Source of the DNA: Moraxella haemolytica
GTDB lineage: Bacteria; Pseudomonadota; Gammaproteobacteria; Pseudomonadales; Moraxellaceae
Direction of reading: 5' to 3'
NCBI RefSeq assembly: GCF_030177935.1
Contig: NZ_CP089974.1
Coordinates: 930,001-994,000 of the forward strand
Length of the DNA: 64,000 nucleotides
Positions 19,771 to 27,839 of this stretch are shown piece after piece. Each line of letters opens with the position of its first letter. Position 1 is the stretch's first letter. The position numbers and the translations under genes are program-made. The notes under the pieces are model-generated. The model saw nothing but the letters and a program-made list of their open reading frames with translations, was not told where the DNA came from and searched no databases.

Positions 19771-20721
19771 ATGACCGCTCAACATCACCTTGACCATACA
19801 CCAGTTTTCTTTCAAAAAACCGCCTTTATTGGGCTTGGTTTAATTGGAGCAAGCCTTGCTCAAAGTATGCTTGATAGGCATCTGACCAAAGAAATTGTGG
19901 CGTGCGATAACAATCTAGATACACTAAATATTGCCAAAGAAGTCGGCTTGATTGAACATGGTTCAAATAACTTGACCGATATTTTGCCTGATTGTGATTT
20001 GGTGATTATTTGTGTGCCTGTGCAGGCGGTGTTACCAATCTTTGAAACCTTAGCCAAAGCAAAGCTTGCAGGTATCCTATCCGCTGATTGTATCATCAGC
20101 GATGTGTGCAGTACTAAAGTGAATGTCGTGAATGCCTGTCAGATGGTGGAGCAAAAGTTTGGGGTCAATCTTAACTTTATTCCCGCCCATCCGATTGCAG
20201 GGGCGGAGCATTCAGGCGTGCTGTCTCGTCAGTCAGATTTATTTGTCAATCATGAGCTGATCATCTGCAAAAACCATGCTGATGATAAATATTTGCGTGC
20301 AATCAAAGCTCTATGGCAGGGCGTGGGAGCAAGAGTTAGCCTAATGACGGCAGATAAGCACGATACAATTTTAAGCTTAACCAGCCATTTGCCCCATTTA
20401 TTATCTTATGCTTTGACTTATCAACTTGCTAAAGATGATGAAAATTTAAATATTTTTCGCTATGCAGCGGGTGGTTTTCGGGATTTTAGTCGCATTTCGG
20501 CAAGCTCGCCGATTATGTGGCACGACATATTTTTGGCAAATAAAGAAGCGGTATTAAAGGGATTGGATAATTATCAAGCGATTTTAGATGAATTAAAATC
20601 TGCCATTGAAAATGACAATTCTGATGAATTATTAAACACTTTTGAAACAGCAAAAAACGCCAGAGATTATTTTGGGCGGTTGTTGGTGGAAAAAGAGAAG
20701 TTGAACAATTCAAACAATTAA
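19771..20721 (+). CDS. tyrA: Prephenate dehydrogenase (TyrA family)
   Basis: NAD(P)-dependent oxidative decarboxylation of prephenate or arogenate in tyrosine synthesis. N-terminal Rossmann motif FIGLGLIGASLAQS, then PAHPIAGAEHSG and SLTSHLPHLLSYAL in the helical dimerisation domain with GGFRDFSRI near the end. 316 aa, monofunctional. In several Pseudomonas and Acinetobacter genomes the tyrA domain is fused to aroA; here the two are separate genes with a broken accessory gene between them. Confidence 0.94.
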   Translation: MTAQHHLDHTPVFFQKTAFIGLGLIGASLAQSMLDRHLTKEIVACDNNLDTLNIAKEVGLIEHGSNNLTDILPDCDLVIICVPVQAVLPIFETLAKAKLAGILSADCIISDVCSTKVNVVNACQMVEQKFGVNLNFIPAHPIAGAEHSGVLSRQSDLFVNHELIICKNHADDKYLRAIKALWQGVGARVSLMTADKHDTILSLTSHLPHLLSYALTYQLAKDDENLNIFRYAAGGFRDFSRISASSPIMWHDIFLANKEAVLKGLDNYQAILDELKSAIENDNSDELLNTFETAKNARDYFGRLLVEKEKLNNSNN

Positions 20722-20739
20722 CCATTTGATTTTTTGCTT

Positions 20740-21408
20740 ATGAAAAAAACAAAAATGAAAGCCGTTCGCTATAAAAAAGTTCGTGGTAAAAATAGAATTT
20801 TACGCCATATAGATGACTGGGCAACCTGCAATCGTCATTTGAATTTGGATTATTTACAAAAACACCAAAGAGACTATGTTAAATTTTGAGTCAAGCCATT
20901 TTCAAATTTACATATTGGCAATAGCATTTATCCAGAACCTTATGGGGAATTTAAAGAAAGACTGCTTCGTGGATTGTTTGACATTTATCAATCTTGGAGA
21001 AGGCAATTAGACAGCCTAAATAAGCCTTATTATTTAAAAATTTGGCTGTTTGAAAAACATATTTCACGCTCACAAGTGGTGTGTGCTATTGATGATTATT
21101 TGTATTTTTATGATAATGCTTTTGAGTTTATTGATAAGCCAAATCTTAATCAATTAAGAAAGTTGTGCGATGGATATTTTGATGATTTTGAACAATTAAA
21201 TTGGCAAAAAGGCATTGATACACAATATATTGAAAATACTTATTTAGATTTATTGACTGATACGACAAGTCAAGAATTTAAAGAGACTGAAAAATGGTTT
21301 AATCAAATCAAAGAGCAGGCTTATTCTATTTATTATATCCAAAATCCAACGGATGAATTACAATTTTATTATTTGTTGGAAAATGATAAAGTTTGGATTG
21401 GTGGATAA
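20740..21408 (+). pseudogene. Nonsense-broken accessory gene (DUF3916-like)
   Basis: An ATG at 20740 opens a frame that reads 49 codons to a TGA at 20887-20889 and then continues in the same frame without another stop to 21408 (223 codons in all). Around the stop the translation is DYVKF-stop-VKPFS; a TGG tryptophan one base away would give a smooth protein. The N-terminus (KKVRGKNRILRHIDDW) and later YYLKIWLFEKHISRSQVVCAI suggest the DUF3916 family, by recollection only. The gene is visibly more AT-rich than its neighbours, which suggests acquisition. A downstream TTG at 20974 could in principle restart a 144-aa fragment. No function is known. Confidence 0.72.
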
Positions 21409-21435
21409 TTCTTTATAATCAAACTAGGAATCCCT

Positions 21436-22764
21436 ATGAAATACAAACTCACCCCAAGCGATGCCTTTACAGGCACGCACAAAGTCGCCCCTGACAAATC
21501 CATCTCGCACCGCTCAATTATGTTTGGCTCACTGGCAAATGGCGTAACAAAAGTCAGCAACTTTTTGGAAGGTGAAGACGCCTTATCTACCTTGCAAGCC
21601 TTTGCCGATATGGGCGTTAAGATAGAGCGAGATGGCGATAGGGTAACGATTTATGGCGTGGGTATCAATGGGCTTAAAGCCCCCAAAAAGCCCCTAGATA
21701 TGGGTAATTCTGGCACAAGTATGCGATTGCTCTCTGGGATTTTGTCCGCCCAAAATTTTGATAGCACCTTGATTGGCGATGAAAGCCTTAGCAAGCGACC
21801 GATGGAGCGAGTGGCAAAACCCCTGCGACACATGGGAGCAAAGATAGCCACAACAGGCGAGCGTGGCACAGCACCGCTAACAATCACAGGCGGTCAAAAG
21901 CTGGGTGCCATACGCTATGAAATGCCAATGGCGTCCGCCCAAGTCAAATCATGCCTAATGTTGGCAGGGCTTTGGGCAGATGGCGAGACAGTGGTCATAG
22001 AGCCTGAAATTACCCGAGACCATAGTGAGCGTATGCTAAGAGCGTTTGGCTATGAAGTCAAAGTAACACCCCTTGAACAAGGCAACGAAATCCGCCTAAC
22101 AGGGGGTGGACAATTAACCGCCTGTGATATTGAAGTGCCTGCGGACATCTCGGCGGCGGCGTTTTTTATGGCGGCGGCGGCAATTGCCAAGACTGGTGAT
22201 GTTATCTTGCCTAAAGTAGGCATCAATCCTACTCGTACTGGCGTTATTGATATTTTACGCTTAATGGGTGCGGACATACAGCTTGCCAATCAAACACTTG
22301 TCGGTGGCGAGCCTGTGGCGGATATCATCATTAAATCCAGCAAACTACAGGGTATTGAAATTCCTTTGCACCTTGTGCCACTTGCTATTGATGAATTTCC
22401 TGTGCTGTTTGTGGCGGCTGCTTGTGCTACTGGTAAGACCATTTTGCGTGGGGCGGCAGAACTGCGTGTCAAAGAGTCTGACCGCATACAAGTGATGGCG
22501 GACGGCTTGGCGACTTTGGGCGTGGATTGTACGGTGCTTGATGATGGCATTGAGATTGTTGGGCGTGGCGAGCGTGAATGTGTGTTTGGTGGTGGGCAGA
22601 TTAAAAGCCATCACGACCATCGCATTGCGATGAGTTTTGCGGTGGCAAGCCTTAGGGCATCTGATGAGATTGTCATTGAAGGAACTCAGACGGTGGCAAC
22701 CAGTTTTCCGAATTTTGCCAAACTGGTGCAAGAAGCAGGGCTTAATTTGCAAGTGATTAGTTAA
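21436..22764 (+). CDS. aroA: 3-phosphoshikimate 1-carboxyvinyltransferase (EPSP synthase)
   Basis: Sixth step of the shikimate pathway, joining shikimate-3-phosphate and PEP. Family signatures are complete: PDKSISHRSIMFGSLA near the start, LDMGNSGTSMRLLSGIL, and RVKESDRIQVMADGL, with DHRIAMSFAVASL near the C-terminus. 442 aa, normal for the free-standing enzyme. The segment MPMASAQVKSCLMLAGL follows the class II pattern. Spaced 27 bp after the broken gene and 3 bp before the rarD remnant, so it probably leads an aroA-rarD'-folB-folK transcript. Confidence 0.96.
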   Translation: MKYKLTPSDAFTGTHKVAPDKSISHRSIMFGSLANGVTKVSNFLEGEDALSTLQAFADMGVKIERDGDRVTIYGVGINGLKAPKKPLDMGNSGTSMRLLSGILSAQNFDSTLIGDESLSKRPMERVAKPLRHMGAKIATTGERGTAPLTITGGQKLGAIRYEMPMASAQVKSCLMLAGLWADGETVVIEPEITRDHSERMLRAFGYEVKVTPLEQGNEIRLTGGGQLTACDIEVPADISAAAFFMAAAAIAKTGDVILPKVGINPTRTGVIDILRLMGADIQLANQTLVGGEPVADIIIKSSKLQGIEIPLHLVPLAIDEFPVLFVAAACATGKTILRGAAELRVKESDRIQVMADGLATLGVDCTVLDDGIEIVGRGERECVFGGGQIKSHHDHRIAMSFAVASLRASDEIVIEGTQTVATSFPNFAKLVQEAGLNLQVIS

Positions 22765-22767
22765 TCC

Positions 22768-23415
22768 ATGAATAACGCCACAAAACCTACCATAGCTACA
22801 ACTCCAAAAGGGCTGATGACGGCTATTTTGGCGTTTTTGATATGGGGGAATTTTCCTTTTTATTTTAAACTGCTTGATGGCTACCATGCTGTTGAAGTGA
22901 TTGTTCATCGAGTGGTTTGGACTTTTGTTGTATTGAGTTTTGTTATTATCATTGGCAAAAGGGTGGCTTGGCTTACTCAAATTCGCCAAAACCCAACATG
23001 GCTTGGTCTGACTTTCGTGTCGGCTCTTTTGATTGGTACGAACTGGCTTACCTATGTGTGGGCAGTGGCAAATGATAGGGTGTTGGAGGCAAGTCTTGGT
23101 TATTTCATCAATCCTTTAATGGGTGTTGGTTTATCGCTCATTTTCTTTAAAGAACGCCTAAGACCTTTACAAAAAATCGCTGTCGTCCTTGCTGTGCTTG
23201 CCGTTGGCATTCAAGTGGTTTTATTTGGTGGTGTGCCATGGGTGAGTTTGATTTTGGCATTATCTTTTGCGTTTTATGGGGTATTGCAACGCCAAACGCC
23301 TTTTAATGCCATTGATGGTCTGTTTATTGAGACGGCTTTATTGTTGCCGTTATGTTTAATTTGGCTTGGGCTTTTGGTGTATAGCATGGATATGCTTAGT
23401 CATAGAAATTCTTAA
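22768..23415 (+). pseudogene. rarD: Truncated EamA/RarD-type permease
   Basis: Drug/metabolite-superfamily inner-membrane permease. The start matches RarD well (KGLMTAILAFLIWGNFPFYFKLLDGYHAVEVIVHRVVW; TNWLTYVWAVANDRVLEASLGYFINPL). RarD proteins usually have about 290-300 residues and ten membrane helices. This one ends after 215 residues (GLLVYSMDMLSHRNS), within the second EamA repeat, and the following DNA goes straight into folB. The last three or so helices are missing, by deletion rather than a single stop, as no remnant is seen downstream. Loss of function is likely but not proven. Confidence 0.75.
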
Positions 23416-23435
23416 CCTATTTTATGGAAAATTCA

Positions 23436-23789
23436 ATGAATGACATAGTTTTTATACAGGGCTTAAAAATTGATACGGTCGTTGGGGTGTATGATTGGGA
23501 GCAAGCCATCAAGCAGAGCTTGGTGATTGATGCGAAGATTAACTGCGACATTAGCCAAGCTACCGTTACAGATGATGTGATGTATGCCATCAATTATAAA
23601 ACGGTGTGTGAAGATATTGAGCGTATCTGTCATGAGATGAAAGCCAAATTGCTCGAATCGCTCGCTGAGACTATCTGTCAACATATCTTAAAGAGCTATC
23701 CTTGTTCTAGCATTAGCCTAACCATACACAAACCTAACGCCATCAAACATGCCCATAGTGTCGGTGTTAGTATCACTCGTAGCAAATGA
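23436..23789 (+). CDS. folB: Dihydroneopterin aldolase
   Basis: Folate pathway enzyme converting dihydroneopterin to hydroxymethyl-dihydropterin and glycolaldehyde. The start at MNDIVFIQGLKIDTVVGVYDWE is chosen because family members begin at this beta-strand; an in-frame ATG 12 bp upstream is possible. The active-site Glu/Tyr region and the C-terminal ITIHKP-type strand (SLTIHKPNAIKHA, catalytic Lys) are visible. 117 aa. The stop overlaps the start of folK by 4 bp. Confidence 0.93.
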   Translation: MNDIVFIQGLKIDTVVGVYDWEQAIKQSLVIDAKINCDISQATVTDDVMYAINYKTVCEDIERICHEMKAKLLESLAETICQHILKSYPCSSISLTIHKPNAIKHAHSVGVSITRSK

Positions 23790-24232
23790 AGACTTTGGTT
23801 ATTGGTGATTTATCTACATTCACCCAAATGGTGTCGGTCGTGGTCATTGCGATGGGAAGCAATCATAATCCCAAGTTCTCTTTTGACACCGCTTTTATCG
23901 CCTTAAATGAACTTGGTTCTGTGCAGTATTCATCTGTGGTGGTGGGGCAGGACTTTACAAGAAGAACGACCGATGAGTATCACAATGCTTGTGCTGTGCT
24001 AAACCTAAACTACTCTCAAGCGTTTGGCGATATTTACCACAGAATAAAACAAATTGAGTGCTTGTGTGGTCGCTGTGTGAATGGTCCGCTTGTGCCGATG
24101 GATTTGGATATTTTGGCGGTGTCTGATGGTGAAAAATGGCTGGTTAGCCAAAAAAGACTGCCTTTTAAGGCACATGAACGGGCGGGACTTGATGAAGTGG
24201 CGGCATTTCTTTTAAACATAAAAGATAAATAA
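23786..24232 (+). CDS. folK: 2-amino-4-hydroxy-6-hydroxymethyldihydropteridine diphosphokinase-like protein
   Basis: Probable pterin pyrophosphokinase, next after FolB in the folate pathway. Evidence: AMGSNHNP at about 21-28, the nucleotide/pterin-binding LGSN-type motif; a SSVVVGQDF strand; and VPMDLDILAVSD, equivalent to the family PLDLDIL. It is divergent: the usual arginine-rich loop is hard to find, and the stretch ECLCGRCVNGPL replaces the usual GRxR. 148 aa, slightly short. Its 4-bp overlap with folB supports the assignment. The stop codon lies inside a strong terminator hairpin. Confidence 0.78.
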   Translation: MKTLVIGDLSTFTQMVSVVVIAMGSNHNPKFSFDTAFIALNELGSVQYSSVVVGQDFTRRTTDEYHNACAVLNLNYSQAFGDIYHRIKQIECLCGRCVNGPLVPMDLDILAVSDGEKWLVSQKRLPFKAHERAGLDEVAAFLLNIKDK

Positions 24233-24267
24233 AAAGCGGATTGGTATTATCCGCTTTTTATTTATCT
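24223..24267. terminator. Bidirectional terminator overlapping two stop codons
   Basis: Perfect 18-bp inverted repeat (arms 24223-24240 and 24250-24267, core AAAAAGCGGA/TCCGCTTTTT). The stop codons of folK and of the opposing acyltransferase gene both lie inside the stem. Confidence 0.88.
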
Positions 24268-25344
24268 TTTATTGCTTGGGTGATTGGTTCGGTCGTAGTA
24301 ATTGCTTCCATCTGCTTGTGTCTTGAATCTTCTGTGAAACCACATCCATTGGGCAATGTCTTTTTTAATGTTATGTTCTATCATATCATTAATACGCTGT
24401 GCGTCCGCTAGCTCGTCATCGCTTGGGTAATGATCAATCACAGGCGATAGGCTGATGTGATAATGCGGTCGCTTGCCTGCAGGAAGGGTGTCGGGGGTTT
24501 GGCGTATCATGTCAAAGGCGATGAATACAGGGGGATTTTTTTTATTCATGCTGGCAAATCGCCTTTGGGCGGTAATGGTTGCAGACGGCACACCAAAAAA
24601 TGTCGCCATAATACCATGTTTTAGCCCAAAATCTTGGTCGGGTGTATACCAAATAATCTTGCCTGCTTTTATTCGGTTTATCAATTTTTTTATATCACGA
24701 TTGGCAATCTGTTCATCATAAATTTGTCGTCTGTTATTAAAAATAAACCATTCCAAAAGTGCATTATTCTGTTTGCGATATACGCAGTCCACTGCAAAAA
24801 ACTGTGTGGCAATTCGCCCCATTAAATCAAGCGTGGTATAATGCCCACCCAATAATATCACTGCTTTATTTTCTTTTTGGGCAGTAATTAAATGCTGTAA
24901 ACCTGAAATGCTAAACGTGCGTTTAAAAACATTGGGGCGAAACCATGCGTTTAGGGTTTCAAAAATGCCAATGCCCTGATTGACAAAAACCTGTTTGGCG
25001 ATGAATATTTTTTCATCATCGGATTTATGGGGGAATGCTAAAGTTAAATTGGTTAGTGTGTCATTTACTCGCCTTGGGATTAGGCGATAGGCTAGCTTCC
25101 CAACACCCCGCCCAATGGCAAATTGCATTCGTAAGGGCAGATATAAAAGTGGTAAAAACATCGCTAAGGCAAGCCAGATTCCCCAATATTTGGGATGCAA
25201 AAACACCCACTGCCAAGAGGCTTTATCTGCCATACTGGTTTGTTTATGCGTGGTGGTTAAATCAGGCATTTTTTTTATGTTGATTTGTTGGGTGTTATGA
25301 TTGCCAGAATGACAATCACGCCCACAGCAGTTTTGCTTACTCAT
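24262..25344 (-). CDS. lpxL: Lysophospholipid/lipid A acyltransferase (LpxL/HtrB family)
   Basis: Inner-membrane enzyme that adds a secondary fatty acid to the lipid A precursor. The acyltransferase motif HxxxxD is present in LLGGHYTTLDLMG, and IWYTPDQDFG, VFAPFFG-like MATFFGVPSATIT and the C-terminal QWMWFHRRFKT are typical. One membrane segment near 55-75. The start is set by a strong GGGGGAG site 6-7 bp before the ATG, 17 bp after uup. This gives an unusual polar 35-residue N-terminal extension with a CCGRDCHSGNH cluster. Which of the late acyltransferases it is cannot be decided. Confidence 0.85.
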   Translation of the reverse strand: MSKQNCCGRDCHSGNHNTQQINIKKMPDLTTTHKQTSMADKASWQWVFLHPKYWGIWLALAMFLPLLYLPLRMQFAIGRGVGKLAYRLIPRRVNDTLTNLTLAFPHKSDDEKIFIAKQVFVNQGIGIFETLNAWFRPNVFKRTFSISGLQHLITAQKENKAVILLGGHYTTLDLMGRIATQFFAVDCVYRKQNNALLEWFIFNNRRQIYDEQIANRDIKKLINRIKAGKIIWYTPDQDFGLKHGIMATFFGVPSATITAQRRFASMNKKNPPVFIAFDMIRQTPDTLPAGKRPHYHISLSPVIDHYPSDDELADAQRINDMIEHNIKKDIAQWMWFHRRFKTQADGSNYYDRTNHPSNKR

Positions 25345-25360
25345 TTATTCTCCCCCAAAC

Positions 25361-27316
25361 TTATTTTCCCAGACTCTCCAGCTCTTCCCATCGTTCCAAC
25401 TTCGCCATCAGCAGGTCGTCAATCTCCCCCAATCTTTTGCTGTATTGGGTGGCTAATGACAAATCGGAGATGAACAATAAACCATCAGCAAGCGTTTCGT
25501 TCAATTCGTTTTGTTCTTGTTCAAGCTGTGCGATTTCATTGGGTAGGCTTTCTAATTCTCGCTGTTCTTTGTAGGACAGTTTGCGTTTTTGGGTGTTTGC
25601 CGAATTGATGGCATTGCTTGTTGGTGGGTTTTTGGCTTTGGGTTTTTCTTGTTCCAACTTTTCGGTTTTTGGCTTCAAGGAGTTTTTATCAGCTCGTTGT
25701 TTTTGTAGTAGGTAATCTTGATAGCCACCCACATATTCTGTTATTACGCCGTTGCCATCTTTATCTGTATCAAATACCCATGTTTGGGTAACCACATTAT
25801 CCATGAATGCACGGTCATGACTGATCAGCAAAATCGTCCCTTCAAAACCAGCCACATACTCTTCTAAAAGCTCTAAAGTTGCCATATCAAGGTCGTTGGT
25901 TGGTTCATCTAGCACCAATACATTGGCAGGCCTTAGTAGGTTTTTGGCAAGCAATGCTCGGGCTTTTTCGCCCCCTGATAGGGCTTTAACAGGTGTTCTG
26001 GCACGGTTGGGTGTAAATAAGAAGTCTTGCAAATAGCCCAAAATATGTGTTTTTCTCCCACCAACTTCTACATGGTCAGAGCCTTGTCCCACATTCTCAG
26101 CAACTGATTTTTCACCATCTAATTGGTCTTTTAGCTGATCAAAAAACGATATGGATAAATTTGTTCCTAATTTGACCGAACCATTGATTTTGGCACCCTC
26201 ATCAAGCCCCAAAATGGTACGAATGAGAGTTGTTTTTCCTACGCCATTTTGTCCAATGATTCCCACTTTATCGCCACGCATCAGTAGGGTTGAAAAGTCT
26301 TTCACCAACACTTTGCCATCATATTCTAAGGTTAAGTTCTTGACTTCGCAGACAATTTTTCCTGATTTTTCGGCGGTATTTTGGGTAAGTGAAACATTGC
26401 CCACGACATCACGGCGGGCTTTTCGCTCTTCTCGTAACTGCTTTAAGGTCCGTACTCGCCCTTCGTTACGAGTTCTGCGAGCTTTAATGCCTTGTCTTAT
26501 CCAAACTTCTTCTGTAGCCAGTTTTTTGTCAAATTCTTCAAAGGATTTGGCTTCGCTAGCAAGCTCTAGCTCCTTTAATTCTTGGTAACGGTCGTATCCG
26601 CCCACGCCCTGCAACACATCATAGCTAGATAATTTTCCCCTGTCTAGTTCAACAATGCGAGTGGCGAGATTATCAACAAATTTGCGGTCGTGCGTGATGA
26701 ATAGTACGGTCAAATTTTGACTGAGTAAATAGCTCTCAAGCCAGTCAATACTCTCTACATCAAGATGGTTGGTTGGTTCATCAAGCAGTAACACATCAGG
26801 CTTAACTACCAATGCCCGAGCCAACAGCACTCGTCTTTTGCGACCACCTGACAACTCAGAAAGGCGGTCGGTGGGGTTTAGCCCCATGTTATCAAGTAAA
26901 GTGCGAGCATTTCGCTCCAAATCCCAGCCGTGTAGTGCGTCAATCTCGTGTTGCAAGTATGCCATGTCTTCACAGGTTTTCATATCGCCCATGCCACAGC
27001 TTTCGGATAGGGCGTGATAGGATTTGAGTAAATTCGCCACTTTCTCATCGCCGTTCATCACCACATCAAGCAAAGTACCATCATCATTTGGCACATCTTG
27101 GGCAAGCATGGAGATACGCACGCCATCAGCAATGATAATCTCGCCATCATCAGGGGTTTGAGTGCCATTGATGAGTTTTAATAGTGTGGACTTGCCCTCG
27201 CCATTTCGTCCAATCAGACATACCCGCTCGCCTGCATCAATGCTAAAATTGATACGGTCTAAAATAGGTGAGACACCAAAGGCAACAGAGAGATTTTTAA
27301 GGTGGATGAGTATCAT
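25361..27316 (-). CDS. uup: ABC-F family ATPase Uup
   Basis: Cytoplasmic twin-ATPase protein of the ABC-F group, implicated in ribosome function and in precise excision of transposons. Two ATP domains: P-loops GRNGEGKST and GQNGVGKTT, signatures LSGGRKRRVLLARAL and LSGGEKARALLAKNL, and an inter-domain linker rich in Arg. The C-terminal coiled coil (about 570-651; LSYKEQRELESLPNEIAQLEQEQ) is the Uup-specific DNA-binding tail. The start at MILIHLKNLSVAFG is preferred over a longer in-frame reading that has no homology. Upstream of lpxL, 17 bp apart. Confidence 0.92.
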   Translation of the reverse strand: MILIHLKNLSVAFGVSPILDRINFSIDAGERVCLIGRNGEGKSTLLKLINGTQTPDDGEIIIADGVRISMLAQDVPNDDGTLLDVVMNGDEKVANLLKSYHALSESCGMGDMKTCEDMAYLQHEIDALHGWDLERNARTLLDNMGLNPTDRLSELSGGRKRRVLLARALVVKPDVLLLDEPTNHLDVESIDWLESYLLSQNLTVLFITHDRKFVDNLATRIVELDRGKLSSYDVLQGVGGYDRYQELKELELASEAKSFEEFDKKLATEEVWIRQGIKARRTRNEGRVRTLKQLREERKARRDVVGNVSLTQNTAEKSGKIVCEVKNLTLEYDGKVLVKDFSTLLMRGDKVGIIGQNGVGKTTLIRTILGLDEGAKINGSVKLGTNLSISFFDQLKDQLDGEKSVAENVGQGSDHVEVGGRKTHILGYLQDFLFTPNRARTPVKALSGGEKARALLAKNLLRPANVLVLDEPTNDLDMATLELLEEYVAGFEGTILLISHDRAFMDNVVTQTWVFDTDKDGNGVITEYVGGYQDYLLQKQRADKNSLKPKTEKLEQEKPKAKNPPTSNAINSANTQKRKLSYKEQRELESLPNEIAQLEQEQNELNETLADGLLFISDLSLATQYSKRLGEIDDLLMAKLERWEELESLGK

Positions 27317-27391
27317 AATAGTCGGTTCGGTGTTAAAATAAGACAAATTATAGCAAACTTTTGATTTAATTTTGAATTTTGGAAAAAATAA

Positions 27392-27613
27392 ATGACAGAT
27401 GTATATGCTCAAATGATTGATCTGCAAATCAAACTTGCCTACCTAGAAAGTACGGTAGAGACATTAAATGAAGTTATTGTTACTCAAGATCGCAAGCTAA
27501 AGGACTTGCAAGATCAGCTAAAACTCATTTATCGGCATCTACAAAATCAATATGATGACGATGGGGGTATTGCTCCGTTTGATTTGCTTGCTGACAAACC
27601 CCCACACTATTGA
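27392..27613 (+). CDS. slyX: SlyX family protein
   Basis: Small (73 aa) coiled-coil protein. The family pattern is clear: QMIDLQIKLAYLESTVETLNEVIVTQ then RKLKDLQDQLKLIYRHL, ending DDGGIAPFDLLADKPPHY, where the terminal PPHY is a hallmark. Function unknown; the name comes from its position near slyD in E. coli. It is divergent from uup with 75 bp between the starts. Confidence 0.92.
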   Translation: MTDVYAQMIDLQIKLAYLESTVETLNEVIVTQDRKLKDLQDQLKLIYRHLQNQYDDDGGIAPFDLLADKPPHY

Positions 27614-27839
27614 TATTAATTGAAATAATAAAAAATCATAAAATGTACACCAAGTGAGAAAATGACTTAAATTTATCTCTTGTGTTACTAATGATTTTGT
27701 TTTAATATACAACCACGCAAGTTGTTATGATGACAGTTAACAATGATGTCTTGTAAAAAATTATATCTTGCGGATTGGATGGTCTTTAGCTTTTGGTTGT
27801 AATGTCTAAGGCCCTTTAAGGAAAAAATGGAGAATAAAT

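Noticed and set aside
20887-20889. In-frame TGA read as selenocysteine or tryptophan recoding
   Set aside because: No SECIS-like hairpin was seen after it and all other genes use TGA as a normal stop, so a simple nonsense mutation is favoured.
22345-22989. A 214-codon open frame on the minus strand of aroA
   Set aside because: It is antisense to well-matched aroA and rarD sequence, and its translation (His/Asn/Lys-rich) shows no domain.
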